58,356 nt of DNA from Bacteroidota bacterium (GTDB taxonomy: Bacteria > Bacteroidota > Bacteroidia > Chitinophagales > Saprospiraceae), in NCBI GenBank assembly GCA_030147525.1, contig JASBVF010000008.1, forward strand, positions 1-58,356, written 5' to 3'. This document shows positions 18,047-30,800 of the stretch, one piece after another (the stretch's first letter is position 1; each line of letters opens with the position of its first letter). Below the pieces are notes generated by a model. It made no database searches, had not been told where the DNA came from, and saw only the letters and a program-made list of their open reading frames with translations. Both the position numbers and the translations under genes were made by a program.

Positions 18047-21000
18047 TCAAAGCCCCGTTCCCTGAATGGTAAATTGGTAAATGGCTTCGTTGGCATCGTT
18101 GTTTTCGATGGTCACAACCGCCTGCCGCAGGCCCGCAGCGCCCGGTTTAAACTCTATGGTAAATATCTCTGCCCCGCCGCCGGGTTTCACTTGGGCAGGC
18201 AGGTCGCTCATCAGTTTGAAATCGGCGGCGTTAGGGCCCGTGATGGCCACCCTCGGCTTGCCGGTCAGGTTAAGCGCCCGGTCGCCGAGGTTTTTGATGG
18301 TAAACTGGCGGCTGAAACTGCCGTTCAACCCTACCCTGCCGAAGTCGGCGCCGGGGTTGGTGGCACCGCTGGCAATGGTCGCCCCGTTTTCACCCAAAAT
18401 GCTCACCTCCGGCCCCGTCCCGACGCCCTGAATGGCGAAGGTGAACGGGTTTTCGTCCTCGTCGTCGCTGAGGATGGTCAGGGTGGCGTTGTGCGTGCCT
18501 GTTTCCATGGGCAGGAAGGTGACGATGAGCGGCACCTCCGCACCAGCGGTCAGAGTGTTGTTTTTGGGCATGTTGAAACTGGCGATGCTAAATTCAGCGT
18601 CACCCGATATGGCTGGGGCGCCACTCAACCGGAGCGGGTCCACCCCGATGTTTTTCACCAAAAAAATACGGGTAGCCTTTGCTCCCGTGGCCACCCCGCC
18701 AAAATCGGTGTTGTCATCTGGAGTGGGCAAATTGTCTTTGTTGAGGATGGCGACGCCGTTGCCCTGCAAGTCGAGTTCGGGTTTGCGGGTACCGGTGCCT
18801 TTGATGGTGAATTCGTAGGGTTTTTCCCCTTCAATCCGCAGCCTGGCCGCGAACTCGCCTTCCGTTCTTGGCCGGAATTCGATGGTGAACTCCTCGGCGG
18901 TACCGTAACCATTGATTTTTTGCTTGCGTGGCTGCACGATGGCCCACACGGACAAGTCTTCACCCTCCAGGCTCACGGGCTGGTCGGGCAGTTCGAGCAG
19001 TTGTTCGCCGTTGTTTTGGATGGCAAATTTGTGGGCGGCCACGCTACCCGTGCCTACCCTGCCGAAGTCGGTGCCGTCCTCCGCAACGGGCGTATCATCG
19101 CCGTTCCGAATGGCAAGGCCCCGGCCACGCAGGACGATTTCAGCGACGGCTTCCCCGGTCTTTTGATGGGGCTGCAAGGGGTTTTCTCCTTTTGTAAAAA
19201 CGGACATGACGGGGCTGCGGGTGCCCATTTCGCCACTGGCGACAAAATGCGCCTGCACAGCGTAGTTGTACACCACGTTGTTGAAAACAGCCTGGTCAAC
19301 ATAATCCCGTTGGGCAGCAGGTACGGCTGCGATGAATTCGGGATTTTCGTTTCCAGCGGAGCGGTAAATGAGGAATTCGTAGTTGTCCGTAGGCATTCCC
19401 GCCGAAGCATTTTCCTCGTACTCCCAGGTCAGTTTCACCATGGCCACTTCCGGTTCCGGTTGGCTTACTTTCAGGTTTTTTACGGCGGCTACTTCTGGCA
19501 TGAACCGTATTTTGACGTACCTGCTTTCGCTGGTGTCCGAAAGGTTGCCTGCATCGTCTTCAGCCACCAAAGCGTATTGGTACTGCATGCCCAGGTAAAT
19601 GCTGGTGTCTTGAAATGTTTTTTCAAAAAGGGTCAAGGTATCGAGCAGTGCCCAATCGGAGCTGGCTTCTTCCGAAAGCCTTTTGATGAGGTGCAATTTT
19701 TTCGTGTCGCCATCGGTGGCGGGTTTCCATTTTAAAACAACGGACTGCCCAACCTGCACTGCCGAGGTCAGCACCGGGGTGGGCGGCGGCACTTTGTCCG
19801 GGCGCTTCAGGGCGAGTACTTTGGAAAGCCGACCCCTGTTGTAGCTGTCATCTTCCGCCCGAATGACCACGTAGAGGTATTTGTTCAGCGTGACATCCTC
19901 CACTTTCCAGGTGATGGCGTTTTCGAATAAAATCTCCTGGTTGACATTGGTAAACTCATTCGTCGTGTCGTTGGCGATGTACACCCAGTAGCCCTTTAGG
20001 TCGCTGGCGGTGCTGTGTTCCCAAACGACCGTCACCGTTCCGTCTTCCTCGATATTTCCGACCACCATTGCGGGCGGCGGCGGTGCTTTCAGGTCGGGCA
20101 CGGTCAAGGATTTTTCGACGGAGGGGGCGATGTTGCCATGCGTGTCCATCGTCAGCACCCAAACGAAATAGCTCTTGGTCAGCAGGGTGTCGGGCTTCCA
20201 CAGGAACTCCCTGGCCTCCTTTTTCAAAATGGCAATCGTGTCCCACTGTGACGCCACGTCCTCTCCCACCACAACATAAAATGCTTTGAAATCGGCTGGC
20301 AATTGTGGCACCGACCATTGTATGAGCGCCGTGTTGGTGGTGTCATTGTAGGCGGCGAGGCTCACATCGGCGACGGGCGGCGGGGTCAGGTCAACGGCCT
20401 GCGATTGCAGTTCCGCCCACGGGCTCCACTCCCCGAAGCTGTCCAGTCCCTTCAGGCGGTAGCGGTATTCCTTGTAGTTGAATTCAACGGAATCCCGAAA
20501 GCGGTAAACGTCCAGGTTGGCCGCTTCCGAATTGGCGAAAACGAGCGGCGTGTCGTGCATTTTTCGCCAGATTTTCCCGTTGTCCTCGCTTCTTTCCAAT
20601 TGGTAGGCGGAAAAATGGCGGACGTTGGCGGGAATTTCCCAGGTCAATTCGATGAGGTGGTCGCCGGGTTTTGCGAAGAAAGAAACAGGGGCGGGCAATG
20701 CCGTTTTTTCGTTTTTCACGGTCACTGTCGCCTGACTGTACGGGCTTGGAGCATCGGCGGCCACCAGCCGGTAGTGGTAGGTCTGGCCGGGCACCACATT
20801 TTTATCAGCGTAGCCAAGACCCAGTATTTTCGAAGCCAGTTGCGAGCCTTCAGCAGCGAAAAGCGCAAAGCCGTATTTGGTTTCAAAAGTCTGTGCCTGC
20901 TCCGTGACCGGCCCCATGTCAATGCCGGAATTATCGCTGTAAAGCAGCCCTGCTGCCAGCATGGCCATGCTGTCTTTGCCGTCCGATTCTGCCCAACCGA

Positions 21001-21841
21001 TGGCTTGGTTTTTCGGCCAGGGTTTTATTAAACCCAAGGTGTCGAGGTTGGCAAAACTGGTGTCGTTGGCAGCCTCGGTGGTGCGCAGTAGGTAGTAGCC
21101 TTTTTCGAGGGAATTGTGCCAAAGCTGCGCCGAACTGGGCGCCCAGCGCACCACGATGCTGTCGCCGTAGGCTTTTGCCAATGCAAAAACCTGTGGAAAA
21201 ACGGGCTTTTCGAGCCGGGGAATCATGTCGGTAAGGGAGCGGTTTTCGGGGAATTTGAAATCGAGCCGCACCTCCGCCGGACTTTGGCTCGACAAGCCCG
21301 CCGAATGGAGGATGTCCACCGAGGCGGTCAGCCCGTTTGCGCCGAGCGAAGTAATGGTGTAGCGGTAGTTTTTGCCCAGCTTGGCCTGGGTATCGGGCAG
21401 CATCATCCCCGTGGCAAGCCCCACCTGCGGGCGGGTCATTGCCTCGTACACCACGTAGTTCCAGCGCATGGAATCGGGGTCAATCAGCGATTTATCCTTG
21501 AACTGAAAAGTGCTGTCGTAGAGCAAGGCGCCCACGGCTTCCATGAGGCCGTCTTCGTCTGCCTTGTGCTGTTGGAACCAGTCGGGGCTTTGCGGCAGCA
21601 GCTTCGCCGCCAGCACGGTGCGGGTGGCAGGCAATGGTTGCCCGTCTTGCAGTTCCACCCGCTCCACCCGGTAGCCAGTCGTGATATTTTGTGACCAGGC
21701 CGTTGGGTTGAGCGGAAAAATCGTCACGGTGATGGCGTCGGTGTAGGCGTTGGCCTGGACGAACAATTTATTTTGTGCATTCGCCCAATCCACACTGAAG
21801 CAGATTAAAAAAAACAGCAGATATTTTATCGGTTTAGTCAT
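18047..21841 (-). CDS. Fibronectin type III / choice-of-anchor-D secreted protein, partner of the giant protein
   Basis: This 1264-residue protein has a signal peptide (MTKPIKYLLFFLICFSVDW, cut after NAQ). Residues 24-390 hold two long divergent segments of the form 'GYxVERVELQDGQPLP...' and 'GYYLLRTTEAANDTSF', each ending in a Y-rich strand pair. They resemble the N-terminal part of FN3 proteins I recall beside TANFOR genes in other Bacteroidota. Residues about 390-880 are a chain of FN3 domains (VSFFAKPGDHLIELTWEIP and similar). The C-terminal 350 residues are three choice-of-anchor-D domains (GNGVAILNKDNLPTPDDNTD type). There is no T9SS C-terminal domain. The gene starts 19 bp after the giant gene and ends 23 bp before the MopE gene, so the three must be co-expressed. 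It is probably a structural surface or periplasmic protein; the function is unknown. Confidence 0.85.
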   Translation of the reverse strand: MTKPIKYLLFFLICFSVDWANAQNKLFVQANAYTDAITVTIFPLNPTAWSQNITTGYRVERVELQDGQPLPATRTVLAAKLLPQSPDWFQQHKADEDGLMEAVGALLYDSTFQFKDKSLIDPDSMRWNYVVYEAMTRPQVGLATGMMLPDTQAKLGKNYRYTITSLGANGLTASVDILHSAGLSSQSPAEVRLDFKFPENRSLTDMIPRLEKPVFPQVFALAKAYGDSIVVRWAPSSAQLWHNSLEKGYYLLRTTEAANDTSFANLDTLGLIKPWPKNQAIGWAESDGKDSMAMLAAGLLYSDNSGIDMGPVTEQAQTFETKYGFALFAAEGSQLASKILGLGYADKNVVPGQTYHYRLVAADAPSPYSQATVTVKNEKTALPAPVSFFAKPGDHLIELTWEIPANVRHFSAYQLERSEDNGKIWRKMHDTPLVFANSEAANLDVYRFRDSVEFNYKEYRYRLKGLDSFGEWSPWAELQSQAVDLTPPPVADVSLAAYNDTTNTALIQWSVPQLPADFKAFYVVVGEDVASQWDTIAILKKEAREFLWKPDTLLTKSYFVWVLTMDTHGNIAPSVEKSLTVPDLKAPPPPAMVVGNIEEDGTVTVVWEHSTASDLKGYWVYIANDTTNEFTNVNQEILFENAITWKVEDVTLNKYLYVVIRAEDDSYNRGRLSKVLALKRPDKVPPPTPVLTSAVQVGQSVVLKWKPATDGDTKKLHLIKRLSEEASSDWALLDTLTLFEKTFQDTSIYLGMQYQYALVAEDDAGNLSDTSESRYVKIRFMPEVAAVKNLKVSQPEPEVAMVKLTWEYEENASAGMPTDNYEFLIYRSAGNENPEFIAAVPAAQRDYVDQAVFNNVVYNYAVQAHFVASGEMGTRSPVMSVFTKGENPLQPHQKTGEAVAEIVLRGRGLAIRNGDDTPVAEDGTDFGRVGTGSVAAHKFAIQNNGEQLLELPDQPVSLEGEDLSVWAIVQPRKQKINGYGTAEEFTIEFRPRTEGEFAARLRIEGEKPYEFTIKGTGTRKPELDLQGNGVAILNKDNLPTPDDNTDFGGVATGAKATRIFLVKNIGVDPLRLSGAPAISGDAEFSIASFNMPKNNTLTAGAEVPLIVTFLPMETGTHNATLTILSDDEDENPFTFAIQGVGTGPEVSILGENGATIASGATNPGADFGRVGLNGSFSRQFTIKNLGDRALNLTGKPRVAITGPNAADFKLMSDLPAQVKPGGGAEIFTIEFKPGAAGLRQAVVTIENNDANEAIYQFTIQGTGL

Positions 21842-21860
21842 CTTGAAATTTCATGTTATC

Positions 21861-24800
21861 TCATGGACATTTTACGCCGGATGTAACCGGACTGCCTTTT
21901 AGCCAGTTAGCGGTAGTGCCGGTGAATAAAAAGCCATTCATCATGCTCTTGTTGGTCGAACCTTTTATTCTATCGTAAGCATAGAATTTATAAATGGTCT
22001 TATTTTGCCAATCTAACTCAGGTTCTTTTTCTGATGAATTATCTGACCCTGCTGTGCCCTGATTGAAGTCGTAATAGGCAGCCAAGGCAGCCTCGCTCCC
22101 TTTCAGTTCGCAATTTTTGCGGCTATTAATTTCAGTGGAAGAAAGCACTTTGTTCCAAATCCTTAATTCATCCAAAGCCCCCTGAAAGGAATTGCCGTTT
22201 GAGCTTCTGCCAATTATGAAGCTGCCCCCATTGGGTATGTTGCCAAAAGCTTCCGTCTTTTTCAGCACCCCATCAATATAGCAGGAGTAATTACTGCCAT
22301 CGTGCGAAATGGCCACATGGTACCATTTGTTCCAATCCAGTTTGGCTACTGTTAAAGTTTTGTCCTGACGGGGTTTATTCCACTCCCAGGTATTCGTCTT
22401 TATGTTCAAATAGCCATTGTTGTCTATTGAAACCGCAAAAGAACCATCATTAGAGCCCCTGCTCAAAATACCTCCATAGCCATTTTGGTCGGGTTTGATG
22501 TAAAACTCCACCGTCATGCTGTTCATGTCCAGAGTGCCGAATTGGCCGATATTAACGGTGCTATTGGAACCAAAATGCAACGCCTCGCCAGTATTGGGGC
22601 CTACGCCTGCCAAACACTGACCTTTGAGGTTCACAACATATTGGCTCTCATCCGCATCGTTGTTGGAGATGGTCAGGGTGGCGGTTCGTTGGCCGGGATT
22701 TCCAGTTGGCTTAAACCTGACCGTAAAAGTGATGGAACCTTGTGGCGTCACGCTATTTGTGTTAAGATTGGACAGCACTTCAAACTGGCCGGCATGGGGG
22801 CCGCTGATGGCAATTTTTGGCTCTCCGGTAAGATTCAAAGTCCCCTGCCCGGTATTGGATAAGGTAAAAGTCAAATCCCTGGTTTGCTCAAACGCCCTGG
22901 TTTCGCCAAAATCAGTCAGCGTACCTGCCTCAGCGCCGCTTGCAATGCTGCTGCCGGATAGCGTTCTGACGTCAATTTCAGGCCGTCCTTCCAATGCCGT
23001 TCCTTTCAGTTGGATGACATAACTGCCCTCATCCGCATCATTGCTCAAGATGGCAAGCGTGGCATTGCGCTCGCCCGGCGTACCGCTTGGGGTGAATACT
23101 ATTCCAAACCACTCTTGGCCGCCTTTCGGCGACAAACTGCCGTTATTAGGTTGATAGTCAATGGAAAACTGATTGGCATCTGGGCTGCTTAGTTCGACTT
23201 TGGGCGAGCCAGTCAGGTTGAGGGTGCCAGGGCCGGTATTGGTAATAGTAAAACCTCTACTCAAACCTTCACCCGGATAGGACTCTCCAATGTGGAATTG
23301 ACCATTGTTGGCTATCACTTCGCCTCCATAAGGACTTATTTCTATCTCCGGCAGAGAAGCCAGCACGTTGCCTTTCAAATGGATGACGAAATTACCATTC
23401 TTTGGATCGTTCGATGGAATGGTCAGCGTGACGGTTCGTTCACCATTTTCCCCGCTGGGTTTGAATTTTACATCCAAACTCAACGTGTGAAGCAGCGTGT
23501 AGGATTGCGCACCGTGTCCGTAAGCACTTGTTTCAGCAAGGAGTGCCTCAAACTGTTCCTTGTCAGGGCCGCTAACCACTACTTTGGGCTGACCCGTGAA
23601 TGCGAGCGGGTCGAGGCCCTGTCCGTTGGTGATGGTATATCTAAGCCATTTTTCATAGCCTATGTTCACTGTTCCAAAGTCGGTTTGTGCGCTTGGGTTG
23701 GCGTTATTTACCAGGCTGATCTCCGTTTCGTTCTCACGAATGCTTATCTGGGGGTTCGAACCAATTTTTTTGCCCCGCAAGTTGATAACATAACTGCCTT
23801 CGTCCGGGTCATTGCTTTCAATGGTCAGGGTGGCGCTGCGGTCGCCATTCGCCCCTGTGGGTTTGAATTGTGCCATGAAATATACCTCCTGCTGGCTGCT
23901 CACATTTCCTTCGTTGAAGGTCAGGTCTGGATTTCCCCACGACAATCCGGGATTGTAGATGAAAAACTGGTCGGCATGCGGCCCCGTCACTTTTATCTTT
24001 GTCTCGCCCGTGAGCAAGAGTGGTTTGTTGCCCGTGTTTTTAATGGCGAGCATAAAGGTCGGGTTGACGCCGAGTTTGGCCTCGCCCATGTCCAAAGTGC
24101 CGCCCGATGGAATGCTTTTGCCCTTGTTGGCATTTTCAACAGGTACATTCGACACCTTCCGTTCCAAGTTCAATCCATTATAGGTGTAGCGTTCCGATGC
24201 ATTCAGCACAATGTCTATCTCTGGGCTTTCAGGAATTACCTGCCCTGCTACCGCAAAAGTCCAGCTTCCGCCCGGCTGATTGCTTTGTATGTTAATGGTA
24301 GCCTTTCGTTCCCCCAACGCAGTGGGTTTGAACTGAATGGCAAAGCTGGTTTTTTCACCAAAAGCCAACGTGAAGGCGTTGGGGTTCGAAACGGTGAAAT
24401 CTGCTGCCCCGGGGCCGCTGACAGTGATGCTGGAAATGTTGAGCGGGGCTCCCCCGATATTCCCCAATTCGAATTGCCGCACCAGCTCCCCGCCAATGGC
24501 AATTATCCCAAAATCAGTCGCATTATCGGTTACAGGCTGTGTGCTGCCTTTGGCAATGGCCGCCAAGGGCTGGCCGCCCTGTAGCACGATTTCAGCGGAA
24601 GGAACAAAAACAGCACAATTACTGACGACCGGGCTACCTCCGGTTACCCAGTTCGAGCTATTGCCGCTAAGGGCAAAATTTTTCATAGCCCCGCCGCCGG
24701 TTGCGCCAACCCGACCGTCGGTTACGATAGGCGGCGATGAAGTGTTGTCCTGCGCCGGCCGCCCCTGATTGAATGGGTAGTAAAGCAGCAACTGGTTTTC

Positions 24801-27800
24801 ATTGCCGGACAGCTGGCAGTTCATCCGGGCCAAAATCTCCTGTTGAGGCAGGCACCTGCCCCAGATACGCAGTTCGTCCAAAGTGAACCATCCTTGTTTG
24901 CCTATAAAATTCTGGTTCCAGCCCCCGGCTTTCGGCGGGTCGGCGGTGAAGGTCTTTCGCAGTTGACCGTTCAGGTAAAGCTTGCCCTCATTGCCCCTCA
25001 TGGTCAGGGCGATATGTGTCCAGCCCTGAAATGACTCGTAGCTGACGCCTTCCGTTCCGGAGTTCACATTGTTCTTCGAAATGGCAATACTTGGGTAGGG
25101 TGGCCTGTTGGTAATGGCTATCCGGTTGCCGTTGCCGTCGCTGAAATCAAGTAGCGTGTTCAAGCTGACAGTAATGCCCCAATCATTGACCCATGCCTCT
25201 ATGGTAAAGTCATCCTTGAAATAGTCGCCCGTTGGCGCCTGGATATAATCGTCCTGATAGGGCGAGAAATTGAGGGCAGTGGCTGCCTCCAGTCCAGTCC
25301 CTCTCACAAGGCCCTTCCAGGGCAGTGCCTGGCCTGCAACAATGGCAATTTCCGCTTTGCGCTCACCTGTTATTGTTGGTTTGAAAATAAGCACCACGGC
25401 CGCTTTTCCTTTGGCGGGAATTGACCCAATCGAGGCAGGTGAAAAACGGTAATCCGCCGCCGCATCGCCGCTGATGGTAAGTGTTGGGGCAATGGGCGCA
25501 TCCGTTAGATTTTCAATCTGAAGGGTATCCCTTACTTCATTTAATTGCGGGGTATTTGAAAAATCATGAATGAGGCTGCCGGACTGGCAAATAATCTGGC
25601 CGGGAATAGAAAGGCTCTGGGACTTGTTGTCCCAAAACATCGTCTGTCGTTTGACTGCAAAACTGAAAGGGATGAAGGCCGGGCATTTGTCTTTCGTCAC
25701 GCCATTTTCGCTCGCCACCCAATTGGAATTCATACCTGACAGCGCAAATTTTTTCAGAACCCCATGGTTCGCCGCCCCCGTTTTTTTGTTGGTGGAAAAA
25801 CTGATGGGGGCATTGTCGCCGCCCGGCACGCCCTGGTTGAAATCGTAGTAAATCGCCAGCCCATTCTCGTCGCCTTTTAGCTCGCATTGCAGGCGGGCAG
25901 CCACTTCATCCACGCTCAGCCAGCGGTTCCAGATGCGGAATTCATCCAAAATGAAATTGTTGCCCGCCCCAATCACGCACCTGAACATTCCCTTCGGAAT
26001 GGCCACTGCTTGTGAAAACACCGGACATGGCGAATTGCTGTTCCCGAGACAATTTTTATTGTGTCCATAAAAATAGACCGACCCGTCCCGGAATGCCAGC
26101 GTCAAATGGCTCCACTCGCCCGTGCTGGCGCCGCCACCCAAAAATAGGGATTGCTTTGTGCCGTTGAGGGTGGTTTCGAGGTACATCGCCCCGTCATTGC
26201 TGACCAGTGCAATTTTATCGGTACTGTTTTCCCGGTTGAATTGGAGCCAAGTCCACCCTTTTTTGTAGGTTTTGATATTCACCCAAGCCTCCACCGTGAA
26301 GTCGTTTTCCAGTGAAATGGGCTGCGGGATTTCCAGCACGTCGTCCCCGTCGAAGGCCAGCGTGTTGGCGGGGCTGGCGCCAGTACCCGCCACGGCATAG
26401 GTCCACTCGGCGGCCGTTCCGGTCAGGTTGGTTTTGATGCTGACGGTGGTTTTTTGCTGCCCTGTTTTGGTGGGCTTAAAAATGACGGGAAAAGTCGAGG
26501 TCTGCCCCGGCGGGACGGTGCGGAGTTCGGGCAGTTTCACGGTAAAATCCCCCTGCCCTACCGTGACTGCATTGATGATGAGCGGAGAATTCCCTGTGTT
26601 TTTGATGCTGAAATTCCGTGTCGTTTCGCTGTTGAGCGCCTGTGTGCCGAATTCCGTTCCATCGCTCAAACCGATGTTGGCACTCTCATCCTGAATGCCG
26701 ACATCGTTGTAGCTCAACGCCAGGCCCGGTGTTTCCACCTCGCCCCGAAGGTTTACCACAAAAGTTCCGCCTCCCTGGGCATTGTGTGAAATATTCAACG
26801 TGCAACTGCGCTCGAATCCCATACCGATGGGTGCGTATTGTACCGTGAACTTGGCCGTCCCGTTGGCCGGGATACTGGCTGTTTGAAAATCGGGCGATAG
26901 CTTGAACTGGCTGGCGTCCTCGCCGCTGACGGTGATTTTGGGCTGGCCCGTGAGTTGAAGTGCCTGCCCGCCGGGGTTTTTGATGGTGAAAGTCAGGGAC
27001 TTGGTTTCCCCAGCTTTCACCATGCCGAAGTCTGTTTCCGGACTGACAGCCGCTTTGTTGAAAATGTGCTTGCCCTCAGCTGATGCCAGGGTGATTTGCG
27101 GGAACTGGTCGGTGCAGACCGGCTTTGGCTGGAGATAAGTTCGGCCCGTCACCCAGTTCGATTTCGTGCCGGTCCGCTTGACGCTCCAGTTCAGGCTGCC
27201 ACCCATGTCGGCGCTGGGGCGCTGGTCGTTCACGTGGGTAAAGCTGGTATTGTCGCCTCCGGCGAAACCCTGATTGAAGGGGTAGTACAGCCGCAGGCCG
27301 TACTCGTCGCCCTTTAGTTCGCAGTTCATCCGGCCCCTGATTTCTGCCTCGCTGAGGGCGACGTCCCAAATCCTGAACTCGTCAAACTGTGCTGTCCCTC
27401 CCCGTTCGGCGCTGCCAATTTTGCAAGTGTACCTCGTCACGTTGACGGGTGCGACGATGGTGAAAGGCGGCGAGGGCTTGCCATTGATGAAAATCCTGCC
27501 CGTCGTGCCCTGCACCGTGAGCGCCAGGTGTGCCCATTTGTTCAGGGGCAGTTTTTCGCTGGCCTCCCAACTGCCACGGCTGCCGCCACCGTTGTCAATG
27601 ACGAGTTGCGGATTGCCGTTTGGCCCACCGGCAAAGGACAGGCGGATTTGGTCAATGGTAGATGGATTGTCGAAGTCGAAGAGGTAGCCGTTTTTCCGTT
27701 CCGGACTAACGTTCACCCACGCTTCAAGCGTGAAATCCTTGTTCAGCAAATTATTGGCGGGCACTTTCACGAAGTCGTTGAATTCGTTCAGGCTGATGGC

Positions 27801-30800
27801 CCCACCGGGGATGAAGGCATGGAGGGGTACCAGGTAGGGGTTTTCGTCGCAATCAATGGTTTGGATTTTCAAAATGGCATCCCTAATACCCAGTTTGTTG
27901 CTCGCCGCTTGGTAAGTGACGGTGAAATTTTGGCTTTTGCCAGCCGCCAATTCCGTCGGGAAATTCTGCAATTGGAACTCGCCCGCCGCATCGCCCTCCA
28001 CGGTGTAGGTCGCCTTCATCGGGTATTTGCCGAGGTTGAAAAGTGTGAACTCCCGTGTGGTCGCCTGCTGCGCAATTTCCCCAAAATCATTGGCTGCCCC
28101 AGCCTGCGGAGGAGCAGCACTGCTGGCGAGAACGTTCGAACCCGACCTCAGTTCCACCTCCACTGGATGGTTGTTTGCCCGGATGTTGAAGGTAAAAACC
28201 TGTTTCTGGGCGTCTTTGGCGTTGGATTCCACGGTGACGATGGCCGACCTTTCCCCCAGGTTTTTGTCGGTGGGCAAAAACTGGATGGCAAAACTGTCAA
28301 GGGCATTTTCCACCAGCAAATTGCTCTTCGGGAACTGCACTACCTTGAAGTCAGTGGCATTGGCCCCACTCAGTTTCACGGTTGGGTTACCGGTGAGTTT
28401 CAGGCTACCAGTCCCTTTGTTGGCGATGGTAAAAATCCGGGGTGCTGCCGGGCAGGGTTGGTTGCCGAAATCCGTGCCGGTGTTGGTATTGTAGCCCGTG
28501 GCATTGTCCAAAATCTCAACGCCATTCCCCTTAATTTCGATGTCCGGAGCAAGGGCCTTGAAATGGAGATAGTCGAGGTGAAACTCCCCGGTGAAGCGAA
28601 GTTTCAACACATGCTCCCCGGCGGGCAGGTCGAATCCTTCCAGCCTCGTGACGTCCATCGGGGCTTTGCGCCAGGGGTTCCAATAGCCGCCGTCCGGTGT
28701 TTGCTTCAGGATGATGGAAGCACTCGCAACCGGCTTACCGTCAATTTCCATATCGAGTTTCCTGTCCGCTCCATTGGCCCTGCCACGGATGTCCACGACG
28801 TATTTCCCGGCGGTCTGCACGTTGATTTTATAGGCAAACCAATCCCCGGTTTCAATGGCATAAACGACGTTGTCCTCGTTTTCTTTGATGATGCCCACGC
28901 CGTCGCCTTCCCGGTAGTACCAATTGCTGTTCAGGTTATTCTCCCGGTAGGCCATGCCGAATCCTTTCAGCATCGGGAGGTTGGGCAGCGCATAGTTTTC
29001 CGCCTCCACCTTGCCGGGCACGGCGATGGCGCTCGCTCCACGAGGGTAAGCCACCAATCCGAGCGGGTCAACCGTGCCTTTGTTGGCTTCGCCAAAAGTT
29101 CCCTCCTCAAAAAACTGGCCCACTTTGTCCCGCCAGAACTGGGTCTTGTCCAGTTGCAGGGCGGCGCTGTACTGCGTTTGCCCTGCTTTGGCCACGTACA
29201 GCGTGTAGTTGCGGGTCGGGTCAAGTTCCACCATCGGCGAGCCGTCAGCATAGCTGGAAGTGCTGGCCAGGTAGCCGTCGGCGTTGTAGCTGTAACGGGT
29301 CAGTTTGCGGTTTTTGTCCAAATGGGCGACGGCCTGTTTGGTTTCGTCATCCACCACGAGGCAGCCACCAAAATCCCAGTTGCCCGCCGAGCCAATCATT
29401 TTCATCGTGAGCATATTGGCGCTGGCGCCTGCACCCCGGCTGAAATGGACGGCCTTCTGACGCTGGGAGTCGTGGCTCAGGTTTTTGTTGTCCAGCGCCA
29501 CGAGGGCAGTGGAAGCATTTTTATCAAAAGTATAAGTGCCTTGGTTTGTCCTCACCAACACTTTCACGCCGCTGTTGCGGTAAACATTGCCCTTCGACCA
29601 GGTAGCAATCGTATTGCCGTCCGTTGCCGGAATTTGGAACAGTTCGGAGAGGTTGATGCTGCCGTCGGTGCCGGGCAGCGAGGCATTGTATTTGATGGCC
29701 CGTTTGCCGGAGGCATCGTAGAGGTCCACTTCGTTGGCCGGGCCGTCCCAGAAGGCCGCACGTTTGTAATTGCCGTAGGCATCGGCAAATTGGATTTCGA
29801 TGGAGGCGATATTGGCGTCACGGGGGAAATCGTCGAGAAAAACATCGGCGCCCTGCCGGGAAAACTTGAACGCCGCTGCGCCCGTGTTGGTCGCCGAAAC
29901 GTTGGCATTTGCCACGCCGGTCGTGCTGCTGGCGCCGGGCCGGTTGGGCGACACGGCCACCTGGTAGCTTGGGTAAGAATTGAAGGACGAGCGCACCGAC
30001 TGGCCCATGTCCTGCCACTTCGCCAGCTTGGGGATGTTGATTTGCACCTTGCCAGCATAGTAGGCGGCAGCCTCGCCCGTGACGGTCTTGCTGGTGTTTT
30101 GGTACCAGTTTTTGTGAGGGGAAAAATCCTCTTTTGTGCTGCTGGCCTTGGGCGAGGTGTAAACCCACTGGGTGGGGCCGAAAGTACCTTGCTCGTAGTC
30201 GGGGGTGTTGCCTAAAATTCCGCCATAACTTTTAACGTAAGTGCCGCTGACCTTGTGCTCGCTGAAGTTCCAAAACTGGTCGTGCCATGCATCCGAATGA
30301 CCATACCGTTGACTGATTTTCACGGCGGCATCCTTGACCGCTTCGGCTGAGTTGCCAAAAACGGCAGCGTGGACAGCGTTGGCGTAGGCCTTGTCGATGG
30401 TGGCCCGTAGGGTCATGTACTGGAGACCCATGATGCGGGAGCGTTGGTCCTGGTAAATCATTCCGAACGACTGCGGGTCGGTCAGCACATCGCCCTTCCA
30501 ACCTTCCAGCACTTGTTTGCCGGAGTAAGCGGAGTAGGATTTCAGTTTTCTGTTGGTGATTTCGGCAGCTGACAGGTTGTTGTTTCCGTTGCCGGGCAGC
30601 AGGAAATTGCCCAGCCACGCCTGGTCATTCTGCGGGTTAACTATCCTCGAATTCCAGTATTTTTTCAGGTTGACGAGGGTAAGGGATTTGTCGGAATTCA
30701 GCAGGGAATTGTAGGTGGTAAGCTGGTTTCCGCCGATGGCGCAGCCGAAGTCAATGTTGAAGTTCGGGATGGTCCTGTAATCGAAATGCACCGTTTCACC

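Noticed and set aside
18024-18050. TTG start of the MopE-repeat gene at 18050
   Set aside because: It would place nine residues before a clean signal peptide and overlap the previous stop codon. The ATG at 18023 is better.
18038-19735. Plus-strand open frame (about 565 codons) opposite the FN3 protein gene
   Set aside because: It is antisense to a gene with a signal peptide, FN3 chain and three choice-of-anchor-D domains. No domain is visible in the shadow.
27528-30215. Long plus-strand open frame (about 895 codons) opposite the giant gene
   Set aside because: It lies wholly antisense to the 5565-residue gene, whose own frame has a signal peptide and recognisable domains. The antisense product has no signal peptide, no domain and the skewed composition of a shadow frame in GC-rich DNA.
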